Shown here in pieces: positions 18,100 through 26,040 of a DNA stretch of 64,000 nucleotides; position 1 is the first letter of the stretch, and each line of letters begins with the position of its first letter. Under the pieces are notes generated by a model. That model worked only from the letters and a program-made list of their open reading frames with translations, made no database searches and was not told where the DNA came from. A program made the translations under genes and the position numbers. The stretch spans positions 310,001 through 374,000 of the forward strand of contig CAWDZQ010000001.1 of assembly GCA_963807065.1 (NCBI GenBank), given 5' to 3'. The stretch is from CAWAND01 sp963807065. Its GTDB lineage: Bacteria > Chloroflexota > Anaerolineae > Anaerolineales > E44-bin32.

Positions 18100-18153
18100 A
18101 TGAGTAAGTCTGATCAACGACGCGCTGCGGCATCCCTCCTCGTAATTGGATAG
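18100..18153 (+). CDS. 17-residue leader peptide
   Basis: ATG 18100 to TAG 18153, encoding MSKSDQRRAAASLLVIG. AGGAGGTGAT (18187-type anti-16S match, at 18086-18095) is close to the ideal Shine-Dalgarno and lies five to eight bases upstream. An in-frame ATG at 18094 would add two residues. The second half of the ORF forms one arm of a 14-base-pair hairpin, so a translating ribosome would open it. The Arg-Arg, Ala-Ala-Ala and Leu-Leu-Val-Ile runs could sense charging, but the downstream gene gives no clear match to an amino acid. Confidence 0.5.
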   Translation: MSKSDQRRAAASLLVIG

Positions 18154-18169
18154 GATGCCGCAGCGCACC

Positions 18170-18200
18170 AAAGGGCCGTCCTGATCGGGCGGCTCTTTGC
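18170..18200 (+). terminator. Terminator-like hairpin in the leader
   Basis: A 12-base-pair stem with two G-T pairs, loop TGATC, followed by TTTGCTTG. The T tract is weak. It lies 10 bases before the GTG of the HypE-like gene, so formation would limit transcription or ribosome access. Confidence 0.5.
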
Positions 18201-18207
18201 TTGATGG

Positions 18208-19227
18208 GTGCCGGTCATGACTTACCCTCTGGGAAAACTGCCGCCACAAATCGTGGCTGAATTCGCCGGGCGATTTGCCCCCGACGACCCGCGGGTGCTC
18301 CTGGGCCCGGGCGTGGGCCTCGACTGCGCCGTCATCGATTTCGGGGACCGCGTCCTGGTGGCCAAGACCGATCCAATCACTTTCACCTCCGGGCGCATCG
18401 GGTGGTACGCCGTGCACGTGAATGCCAACGACGTCGCCACGACAGGCGCCCAGCCGGCGTGGTTTCTCGTCACTGCCTTGCTGCCGGAATCCAGGTCCGA
18501 CCATGCCATGCTCGACGAGATGTTCGGCCAGATCAATTCTGCTTGCCGCTCGGTCGGGGCCACCTTTGTCGGGGGACACACCGAAGTCACCCGGGGGCTG
18601 GAGCGCCCCATCCTGGTAGGCACCATGCTGGGCGAAGTCAGCCGCGAGCGGCTTGTGACACCCCGAGGATCCCGGCCAGGCGACATCGTGATGTTGACCA
18701 AGTGGATCCCGATTGAAGCCACGAGCATCCTAGGCACCGACTTCGCCGACCGCCTCTCGGATTTGCCGGCCGCGGACCTAGCCTGGGCACAAGGCGTACT
18801 CGACGATCCGGGCATCAGCGTCGTCCGTGAAGCCCTTTTGGCGGCTGAAGCGGGCGGGGTTTCCGCCATGCATGATCCAACGGAAGGCGGACTGGCAGGG
18901 GGTCTGTGGGAGATGGCCGAAGCCGCCGAGGTTGGTTTGGAGATCGATGCCAGCCGGATCCCCCTCCCCGAGACCGCGCGGCGAATGTGCGAGGCGCTGG
19001 ACGTTGACCCTCTGTCGGCGATCGCCTCGGGAGCGCTCCTTGTCACGGCTCATCCCAGGGCTGCCGAGGGCATCGAGGCGGCGCTCGCTCGAGAAGGGAT
19101 TCCCGTGGCGCGTGTCGGACGCGTGGTGGAGGGCTCGGGGGTTCACGTGTTGGTCGACGGGCAGAACCGGCAGCTGCCCCAGCCGTCCAGAGACTCTATC
19201 GCCAGGCTGTTTGAATCGACCGCGTGA
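18208..19227 (+). CDS. AIR synthase/HypE-like (PurM superfamily) protein
   Basis: A 339-residue PurM-fold ATP-binding protein. N-terminal GPGVGLDCAVIDFGDRVLVAKTDP and HVNANDVATTGAQP form the phosphate and metal site, and MHDPTEGGLAGGLWEMAEA is the second conserved loop. The superfamily includes HypE, ThiL, SelD and PurM. The order of motifs is closest to HypE-like proteins, but no hydrogenase genes are near and the C-terminal -PRC-type cysteine of true HypE is absent, so the substrate is unknown. The GTG at 18208 or ATG at 18217 may start it. Likely regulated by the leader upstream. Confidence 0.78.
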   Translation: MPVMTYPLGKLPPQIVAEFAGRFAPDDPRVLLGPGVGLDCAVIDFGDRVLVAKTDPITFTSGRIGWYAVHVNANDVATTGAQPAWFLVTALLPESRSDHAMLDEMFGQINSACRSVGATFVGGHTEVTRGLERPILVGTMLGEVSRERLVTPRGSRPGDIVMLTKWIPIEATSILGTDFADRLSDLPAADLAWAQGVLDDPGISVVREALLAAEAGGVSAMHDPTEGGLAGGLWEMAEAAEVGLEIDASRIPLPETARRMCEALDVDPLSAIASGALLVTAHPRAAEGIEAALAREGIPVARVGRVVEGSGVHVLVDGQNRQLPQPSRDSIARLFESTA

Positions 19228-19233
19228 GCGGAA

Positions 19234-20313
19234 CTAGCTCCCGAAGGAGATACCCATCTCGCGCGCCGTTTGTACGGCATCGCCTGCGACATTGACGCGC
19301 TTGGGCATGGCCAAGGCTTCGGCCATGTCCACCGATCCCACCGACCCGCCTTTCAGGGCCGACATACGGCCCCATCTTCCGGACGCCGCCAAGCGGACGG
19401 CCTCGCCTCCCAGGCGGGTACACAGCCATCGGTCAAAGGCGCTCGGTGATCCCCCTCGCTGCAGGTGACCCAACACGGTGACCCGAGTTTCCATCCGGCA
19501 CGACCGCTCGACGTAGGTCGCCACTACGTTCCCGATCCCGCCGAGGCGATCCACATGGAGCTCGTCTCCGCGCTCGGCAAACACTCGCTCCCCTCCGGCC
19601 GGGTGGGCGCCTTCGGCAGCGGCGATGATGCTGAAATGCCGGCCGGCTTCCGCCCGATGGGTGATCTTTTCGCAGATGGCATCGAATCTGAATGGAATCT
19701 CAGGGATAAGGATGACGTCCGCCCCGCCCGCCAGGCCGGCGTGGAGGGCGATGAACCCGGCATCCCGGCCCATGAGCTCGAGGACCATCACCCGGTGATG
19801 TGATTCGGCTGTCGTGTGGAGGCGATCCAGGGCTTCCATGGCGGTGTTGATGGCCGTGTCAAAACCGAAGCTGACATCCGTGCCGCCAATGTCGTTGTCG
19901 ATCGTCTTCGGGACGCCCACAGTTCGGCAGCCTTTCTCGTTCAATTCCTGGCTGATGTGCAGTGTACCGTCGCCTCCCACGACGACAATCCCGACCAGGT
20001 CCAGCTCCTTCGCTCGTGCAATTACGTCGTCCGAGACATCGACAATCTGAGTCTTCCCTTCAAGCTCGACTTCGCGGGCGAAGGGGTTGCCGCGGTTGGC
20101 CGTGCCCAGAATGGTGCCCCCTTGGGGCAGGATTCCCCGAACAGATTCGGACTCCAGAGGCATGATGCCGTCTGGATCGAGGAGTCCATCGAACCCATCT
20201 CGGATCCCAAGGACTTCGAACTCGTAGTTGGGGGCCGTCTTCACCACAGCCCGGATGACGGCGTTCAGTCCGGGTGCGTCGCCTCCGCCAGTCAACAATC
20301 CGAGCTTCTTCAT
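19234..20313 (-). CDS. pfkA: 6-phosphofructokinase
   Basis: Phosphorylates fructose 6-phosphate in glycolysis. The 359-residue protein has GGGDAPGLNAVIR at the N-terminus, GGDGTL and PKTIDNDIGGTD in the phosphoryl-donor and catalytic site. The glycine in GGDGT points to ATP rather than pyrophosphate as donor, while the lysine in PKTIDND is the type found in the actinobacterial-like (group III) enzymes; donor should be tested. I choose the ATG at 20313 with GGGAGG upstream; a longer open frame to 20433 is not supported. Monocistronic, convergent with the HypE-like gene. Confidence 0.92.
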   Translation of the reverse strand: MKKLGLLTGGGDAPGLNAVIRAVVKTAPNYEFEVLGIRDGFDGLLDPDGIMPLESESVRGILPQGGTILGTANRGNPFAREVELEGKTQIVDVSDDVIARAKELDLVGIVVVGGDGTLHISQELNEKGCRTVGVPKTIDNDIGGTDVSFGFDTAINTAMEALDRLHTTAESHHRVMVLELMGRDAGFIALHAGLAGGADVILIPEIPFRFDAICEKITHRAEAGRHFSIIAAAEGAHPAGGERVFAERGDELHVDRLGGIGNVVATYVERSCRMETRVTVLGHLQRGGSPSAFDRWLCTRLGGEAVRLAASGRWGRMSALKGGSVGSVDMAEALAMPKRVNVAGDAVQTAREMGISFGS

Positions 20314-20606
20314 CGGGATAACCTCCCAGGTTCGGAACCAGGCCCTGCGGCTGCGGATGTCTTCGGAAGCGACGCGACGAAGGGAGACATCCGACCCCCT
20401 TACATTCGGCTTACAGCGCCCCCGAACCCCCAAAATGGGACCCTTATTGACGTATAGTTAGTGCAGCGGTAAACGGACTAAAACAATGTAAAACCGTGTC
20501 CGGTTGGGATCCAGATCCCACGATGCAATCGGGTCCCATCCATTATAGGCAACTCATCGCAGGGTCAAAAAGCGATTTGACAGCCACTGGCTCAGGAAGG
20601 TCAACG

Positions 20607-20813
20607 ATGGCAGAAATCAAAGAGACGTTGCTCACCGCAAAGGAGGCTGTTGCGTACCTCGGCATCAGCCTGAGCACCCTTCATAAGGTCGAAAAGAAGG
20701 GCATGCTCATCCCCTTCCGCACGCCTGGGGGGCACCGCCGCTACGACCGGCGCATGCTGGAAGAATACCTTCAGGGCTCTCGCCGCAATCATCAAGAGCA
20801 TGCCAGATCGTGA
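20607..20813 (+). CDS. Small excisionase/MerR-like helix-turn-helix protein
   Basis: 68 residues: LLTAKEAVAYLGISLSTLHK is the helix-turn-helix and PFRTPGGHRRYDRRMLEEYL is the wing of the MerR/BldC/excisionase type. Start ATG 20607 has AGGAAGG upstream. It stands alone before the pilus operon and may regulate it, but this is inference. A 16-base palindrome, TGGGATC-CA-GATCCCA, lies 87 bases upstream (20505-20520) and could be its operator. Confidence 0.82.
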   Translation: MAEIKETLLTAKEAVAYLGISLSTLHKVEKKGMLIPFRTPGGHRRYDRRMLEEYLQGSRRNHQEHARS

Positions 20814-20943
20814 GGACCACCAAGCGGCTGCACAATTTCCCGAACGCGCCCGCACCTGCGCCCGGACGATGGCCCATTCTTGGCATCTTGTCCGTGACGG
20901 AGTATGTCGGGCGTTTCGCCTAGCCCGTTAGGGGGCCGAGGCC

Positions 20944-22110
20944 ATGTCAACCATCCCTCCTGCCAAGGAACACGCGACGCCACCCGGGTCGACCTCGGAC
21001 TCCCCGCGCCTCGAATCCGGCTCCGGTCCTGCGGATGAGCACGGCCTGAACCCCGACTACCCGGGCGATGCGACTCTCGCGCCCCACCCCCTGGCTGGCA
21101 TGTTCCACAGGCTGGCCGCCCGGGTGGGGATTCTGGCCGGTCACGGCGCCAGCGCCCAAGATGAGGCGGAACTTGCCGCCCTGCATCAGGACACCATCTG
21201 GATTTCGCACATACTTGATGCCTGGCATGCAAGCGCACGCGTCAGGGCACGAGCATCACAGGTCAAACCGGTGCCCATAGATCTCCAGCGACTCGCCCGA
21301 GAGCGAGTGGAAGCCAACACCGGTCTGGCGGCACAGAAGAGAGTGAGGTTGACCTTCGAGACCCAGTCGGTGAGCGAGGTGATGGGCGAGCCGGCCGTTG
21401 TCGAGCTGCTGCTCAAGGCGCTTTTGAGCGCAGCGTTGCTCGCCAGCCGTTCCGGTTCCGTGCTCTCTTTGACGTTCGCTGGGACCGAGGCGGCGGTCAG
21501 CTTGCGGCTCAATCTGTCCGAGACGGGAACACCTCCTGCGGTCGAAATCGCCCCCGGAGATGACGCCCCGGCCCTGGGCCAAGAAGTCTTGTCTGGCCTG
21601 GTTGGGTTGCTTTTTCCGCTGGCCGAGTCACAGGCGGGCTCGTTAACCGTCGAAGTTCAACCTGGCGCGGCCATCGAGATCACCTTCAGCCTGCCGGCAT
21701 CCCAACCGGCGTCCGCGCCGGCCGAGAACACCGTGCTCATCGTGGATGACGATCCGGATGGCGCCTTTCTGCTTGAGCAAGTGCTGCTGAAAGCCGGTTT
21801 TCAAGTGCTCATCGCAAGAAATGGATTGGAAGGGCTGTCCCTCGCCCGGCGCAAGGGTGTCACCGTCATATTGCTCGATGTCATGCTGCCAGGGCTGGAC
21901 GGCTTCGAGGTTTGCCACAGGCTGCGTGAAGATGCAGTCACAGCCAAGAAGCCGATCGTGATGATTTCCGCCAAGGGCCGCCCGGAAGACCGCCAGATGG
22001 GGCTCCGGGTCGGAGCCGATGACTATATGACCAAGCCCCTGGGTATGAACGAAGTTGTTCAGACGGTGACCCGCTTCATGAAATCCAACGAAGAAGGTTC
22101 TGATGACTGA
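20944..22110 (+). CDS. Response regulator with a degenerate kinase-like N-terminal domain
   Basis: 388 residues. The C-terminal 120 are a receiver domain: LIVDDDPD acid pocket, phospho-acceptor Asp in ILLDVMLPG, and Lys in DDYMTKPLG. The N-terminal 260 residues have the spacing of a histidine-kinase ATPase domain (for example LQRLARERVEANTG, then a beta strand-rich part ending IEITFSLP) but no clear phospho-histidine or G boxes, so probably no kinase activity. The stop overlaps the pilB start by eight bases, which ties it to pilus control. Confidence 0.75.
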   Translation: MSTIPPAKEHATPPGSTSDSPRLESGSGPADEHGLNPDYPGDATLAPHPLAGMFHRLAARVGILAGHGASAQDEAELAALHQDTIWISHILDAWHASARVRARASQVKPVPIDLQRLARERVEANTGLAAQKRVRLTFETQSVSEVMGEPAVVELLLKALLSAALLASRSGSVLSLTFAGTEAAVSLRLNLSETGTPPAVEIAPGDDAPALGQEVLSGLVGLLFPLAESQAGSLTVEVQPGAAIEITFSLPASQPASAPAENTVLIVDDDPDGAFLLEQVLLKAGFQVLIARNGLEGLSLARRKGVTVILLDVMLPGLDGFEVCHRLREDAVTAKKPIVMISAKGRPEDRQMGLRVGADDYMTKPLGMNEVVQTVTRFMKSNEEGSDD

Positions 22111-23819
22111 TAATCCCGCCACGCAGCTCGCTAACGCAGGCCCGACCATTGGTCAGGTGCTCAGCCAGGCCGAGTTGATCTCGCCCGCCCAACTCGAGGC
22201 AGCCCTCAAGCTCCAAGCTGAGGGCGATCCACGACGCCTGGGCGACATTCTCATCGAGAGCGAATGGCTCCAGCCAGATAACCTGGCCATGGCCCTGAGC
22301 GTGCACTTGAATCTGCCCTTCATTGACCTGAAGCGCCACCGGGTCCAACCCGATGCACTCCAGCTGGTGCCGGAAGAGACCGCTCGGCGCTACCACCTGA
22401 TCCCCCTCGACCTGGTCGATGGATCGTTGGCCGTCGTGATGGAAGATCCCACGGATATTCAGGTCATTGAGGAATTAGAGGCGCTCGCCGGGCGCACGAT
22501 CAGACCCTTGGTGGGAGTGTCGCCGGACATCGCCGCTGCGATCGACCTCAATTACAAGGCTAACCAGCAGATCGCCCGCGAGGTGGCCGAGTTCGCCGTC
22601 TCGCCGGACGGCGCCGGGGCTGGGATGGGCATGGCTGAGTCTGAGCCGATGGTCACCGACCCTGTGGTCCGAGCGGTCGATCTGATCCTTGACCAGGCGG
22701 TGCGGGACCGGGCTTCCGACATCCACATTGTGCCGGATTTCGACTCTGTGCGCATTCGCTACCGGGTGGACGGCGTGCTCCAAGAGAGCGTTTCACTGCC
22801 TCGAGGTAGCCACGACCCTTTGCTCTCCCGCGTCAAGATTCTCGCCGGGATGAACATCGCCGAGCGCCGACGCCCGCAAGACGGACAATTTTCCAAGGTT
22901 ATCGAAGACGGTGAGATTCACTTCCGAGTGGCCACCAGCGACACCACGTGGGGCGAAATGGCCACCCTGCGCGTGCTTGGGCGATCCGAGTCGGTATTGG
23001 ACCTCCCGGGTCTGGGGCTACTCGAAGAGGGGATCGATGAACTGCAAGGGCTGATCCACCTGCCCTTCGGCATGGTGCTGGTCAGCGGCCCTACGGGTTC
23101 CGGAAAAACCACAACGTTGTACGCTTCGCTCAACCAGCTCGACCGGCAGCATTTGAATATCATGACCATCGAAGATCCCGTCGAATACAACTTCGCCCGG
23201 ATCAATCAAATTCAGGTCAACCGCGGCGCCGAAATCACCTTTGCCTCTGGCCTGCGCGGCGTGATGCGGCTGGATCCAGACGTGATCATGGTCGGCGAGG
23301 TCCGTGACGGGGAAACGGCCGAACTCGGCCACCCAGGCGGCGCTGACCGGCCACCTGGTGTTGTCTTCGATACACGCCAATGATTCGTCCGGCGCACTCT
23401 ACCGCCTGGCGCATCTGGGCGTAGAACGCTACATGATCTCATCCGCCATCCTGGGTGTTATCGCCCAGCGATTGGTGCGGCGGATTTGCCCTCACTGCAA
23501 GGGCCCCGCAACCCCAACGCCGGCTGAACAGGCCGCCTTCGAGGCCGAGATGGGCACGTCAATAGCTCAGATCTACCGCGGCGAAGGCTGCACGTACTGC
23601 AGCCATACGGGCTACCTCGGCCGCACGGGCGTGTTCGAGATCCTCAAGGTGGACGAACAGATGCGCAAGCTGTTCGTGGCGGGCTCTACGGCCGGCGAAA
23701 TCAAGACCATCGCTCAAGATCACGGAATGAAAACCATGCGGCAGGACGGCATGATGAAGGTAGAGCAAGGGATCACCACGCCGGAAGAAGTCATTCGCAA
23801 CGTGGCCTGGATCGAATAA
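22103..23819 (+). pseudogene. pilB: Type IV pilus extension ATPase PilB, frameshifted in this sequence
   Basis: Hexameric ATPase that powers pilin polymerisation. The N-terminal part has the MshEN/T2SSE domain (about residues 15-150) and the ATPase core with Walker A GPTGSGKTTTLYA (about residue 330), the Asp box and VGEVRDGETAE. Frame is lost at 23326-23327, where CTCGGCC should read CTCGCC; removing one G joins AEL to ATQAALTGHLVLSSIHANDS in the next frame. The rest has the His box and the zinc-binding cysteines CPHC and CTYC. Restored length is about 571 residues, normal. The rest of the operon is intact, so an insertion error is plausible. Confidence 0.88.
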
Positions 23820-23870
23820 TGACTCAGACGAACCTCAACATCCCGTCTGTCGATTTGGGGGCCTGAGCGG

Positions 23871-25079
23871 ATGGGTTACCGATATCTGGCCTACGACGAT
23901 CAGGGCAACGCCTCGCATGGGGTCTTGGACGTTGACACCGAGAGCGCTGCCGAACGCGCCCTGTGGGAGCGGAACCTGACGATCATCGAGCTGGCACCGT
24001 CGCGACGGGCGTTCAATCTGAGGGAGCTCTTCCCGACCTTCCTCGGACCCAAGCGTCAGGACCTGGTGGTCTTTTCCCAGCAGTTGGCGAACCTGGTCGA
24101 ATCTGGCGTCGGGCTGGTCCCCGCCCTGCAGCTGCTTTCACAGGAAGTGACGAGCGTCCCTCTGCGGCGTGTGCTGGGAAGCGTGCTGGCCGACGTTCAG
24201 CAAGGCACGCCCATGTCTCGGGCCATGGCCAATTTCGACTTAGTGTTCCCGGACATCTACTGCCGCATGATCGAGGTCGGAGAACGCACCGGAAATATTG
24301 CCTTCGTGCTCCGAGAGCTTTCGACCTATCTCGAAAAGGAAGTCGAAGTCACGCGCAAGATCCGGGATTCCGTGACCTATCCGGCCTTCCTGGTCCTCTT
24401 CGCCATTGGCGTGGTGATTCTGATCTTAAACTTCACCCTGCCGGCCATGCTCGGGCTGTACAGCGAGTTCAATGCAGAACTCCCGCTCCCGACGCGTGTT
24501 CTGATTTCGGTGGCGTCCTTCTTCGTCACCTATCGCGTCTACATTTTCGGCACGGCGGCAGCCGTGGCCATCCTGGGATTCACCTACTTTACACGCCCGC
24601 GGGGCCGCCTACAGCTAGACGCCTTCTTGCTCAAGATCCCGGTGATCGGAACGATCATTCTTCACGGCGAGGTTTCGAGAATCAGCCGCACCCTCGCTAC
24701 CCTGCTCCAGGCCGGCGTCTCACTGCCCGAGTCGCTCGAACTCTCTCGCACGATTGTCAGCAACCGTTTGGTAGCCAACGCCGTGGAGAGCCTGCGACGC
24801 GACTCCCTGCAAGGCAGGGGATTGTCAGATCCCATCCAGCGCACGGGTATCTTCCCGCGCATGCTTTCGCAGATGGTGCGCGTCGGCGAAGAAACGGGAA
24901 CTTTGGACGCCAACCTCAAGACTCTGGCCAACTTCTACGACAAGGAGGTCGACCGCTCGGTGAGCACCGTGACCGGCCTGCTGGAGCCTGGGCTGATCAT
25001 TCTCGTCGGCCTGATCGTCGGCTTCGTGGCCGTGTCGGTGATCATGCCCATGTATTCGCTGCTGCAGAACATCAAATGA
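23871..25079 (+). CDS. pilC: Type IV pilus inner-membrane platform protein PilC
   Basis: 402 residues of the GspF/PilC family: two repeated cytoplasmic helical domains (about 60-185 and 265-390) each followed by membrane helices, three in all (about 165-190, 215-235, 370-395). FSQQLANLVESGVGLVPAL is the first conserved signature, ISRTLATLLQAGVSLPESL the second. It couples the motor ATPases to pilin assembly. Its stop overlaps the next ATG. Confidence 0.94.
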   Translation: MGYRYLAYDDQGNASHGVLDVDTESAAERALWERNLTIIELAPSRRAFNLRELFPTFLGPKRQDLVVFSQQLANLVESGVGLVPALQLLSQEVTSVPLRRVLGSVLADVQQGTPMSRAMANFDLVFPDIYCRMIEVGERTGNIAFVLRELSTYLEKEVEVTRKIRDSVTYPAFLVLFAIGVVILILNFTLPAMLGLYSEFNAELPLPTRVLISVASFFVTYRVYIFGTAAAVAILGFTYFTRPRGRLQLDAFLLKIPVIGTIILHGEVSRISRTLATLLQAGVSLPESLELSRTIVSNRLVANAVESLRRDSLQGRGLSDPIQRTGIFPRMLSQMVRVGEETGTLDANLKTLANFYDKEVDRSVSTVTGLLEPGLIILVGLIVGFVAVSVIMPMYSLLQNIK

Positions 25080-25516
25080 TGGGGCGAGTGAGACTGGATA
25101 TGTCTTTTGTGAAGAATTTCACAAAGCAAAACGCACAGACTCTTTTCGACCAGGCGGGATTTTCGCTGGTCGAGGAGTTGGTCTCTCTTGCCGTCGTCTC
25201 CCTCGGCCTAGTGCTCTTGCTCGCCATCATCGGCACCGGCACCCGGGGTGTCACCACCACGGTCGACCGCGTGGCGTCTGAGGGGCTGGCGAGGTCCCAG
25301 CTGGAGCAGATCAAGGCCGATGCGTTCGCCTCAGCTTACGCCACGCTCACGCCCCCAACGGGGTATGCCATCAGCGTGGCGGTCGACTATTGGGACCCGG
25401 GGGGGAGCGGGTTCCTGGCATCCGATACTGGCTCAGGGCTGCAGAAGATCACCGTCTCAGTGAGCCACGGTGGATCGCCGGTGCTCACGGTCGAAGACTA
25501 CAAGGCGGATCGATGA
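25076..25516 (+). CDS. Minor prepilin, PilV-like
   Basis: About 146 residues. The class III leader ends at QAG, followed by FSLVEELVSLAVVSLGLVLLL: cleavage after Gly, Phe+1, Glu+5, then the hydrophobic assembly helix. The start is ATG 25076 or 25079 (overlapping the pilC stop) or ATG 25100, all in frame. The rest is a small beta domain. It is the first of three minor prepilins. A Rex/CRP-like palindrome lies within its leader codons. Confidence 0.85.
   Translation: MMGRVRLDMSFVKNFTKQNAQTLFDQAGFSLVEELVSLAVVSLGLVLLLAIIGTGTRGVTTTVDRVASEGLARSQLEQIKADAFASAYATLTPPTGYAISVAVDYWDPGGSGFLASDTGSGLQKITVSVSHGGSPVLTVEDYKADR
25107..25124. promoter_or_regulatory. Rex/CRP-like palindrome, copy 3, inside the PilV-like gene
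   Basis: TTGTGA-agaatt-TCACAA. It encodes residues FVKNFTK of the prepilin leader peptide. It lies in the middle of an operon where no promoter is expected. The core is identical to copy 6. Confidence 0.6.
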
Positions 25517-26040
25517 GATCGATTCGGGGGCTGCATCGGCGGCAGGGGATGACGAGACTTCGATGCCTGCGGGACGAACAGGCTGGTGTCACACTTGTGG
25601 AGCTCCTTACGGCATTGGGAATCTCCACCTTCGTGCTGGCCTTCGTGGGAACGGCCCTCTTCCAGTTCTACAAGGTCACCGGGTGGGGCAACGACCGCAT
25701 GCTGTTGGCTGCTGATTTTCAAAACGCGGAACTCTGGCTCGGTCGAGATTCCGTACAGGCCAACGCGTTCAGCCCGGGGAGCGTACCGAGTTACGGCACC
25801 TTCACCATTCCCACCAGCACGGGCAACCGCGGCATTCGCTACGCTTACAGCGCCTCCGACAAGAGCCTGACACGTACAGACCTGACATCGGGGCGGACCG
25901 TCATTGCAGCCAGAGACATCGCCAATGCTTCGGATGTTTCATTTGTTGTGTCCGGCCGGCGCCTCACCGTGACCATTCTGGCCACTCGTGGAGGCCTTAG
26001 CGACACTTTCAACCTGCATCTTACTTTGAGGGTGCCGTGA
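25513..26040 (+). CDS. Minor prepilin, PilW-like
   Basis: 175 residues. The prepilin motif EQAG|VTLVELLTALGISTFVL lies at about residues 22-45, with Glu+5. The long basic leader (about 25 residues) is typical of minor prepilins. The C-terminal domain is rich in beta strands. The ATG overlaps the previous stop by four bases and its stop overlaps the next start, so translation is coupled. Confidence 0.86.
   Translation: MRSIRGLHRRQGMTRLRCLRDEQAGVTLVELLTALGISTFVLAFVGTALFQFYKVTGWGNDRMLLAADFQNAELWLGRDSVQANAFSPGSVPSYGTFTIPTSTGNRGIRYAYSASDKSLTRTDLTSGRTVIAARDIANASDVSFVVSGRRLTVTILATRGGLSDTFNLHLTLRVP

Larger units (their letters stand above)
18045..18200 (+). promoter_or_regulatory. Structured leader RNA, attenuator-like, with four hairpins
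   Basis: Four consecutive inverted repeats follow the promoter. The arms are: GTGCTC/GAGCAC (18045-18061); CTTTGCT/AGCAAAG (18066-18085), next to a very strong Shine-Dalgarno; GCGCTGCGGCATCC/GGATGCCGCAGCGC (18122-18166), whose first arm lies inside a small ORF; and AAAGGGCCGTCC/GGGCGGCTCTTT (18170-18198). The last resembles a terminator. The design suggests that translation of the small ORF alters folding and so expression of the gene at 18208. I know no named riboswitch family with this pattern. Confidence 0.65.

Noticed and set aside
23963..25516. Long plus-strand open frame of 517 codons overlapping pilC
   Set aside because: Most of it is the wrong frame of pilC (composition rich in Arg, Pro and His). 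Only its last part is the real PilV-like prepilin.
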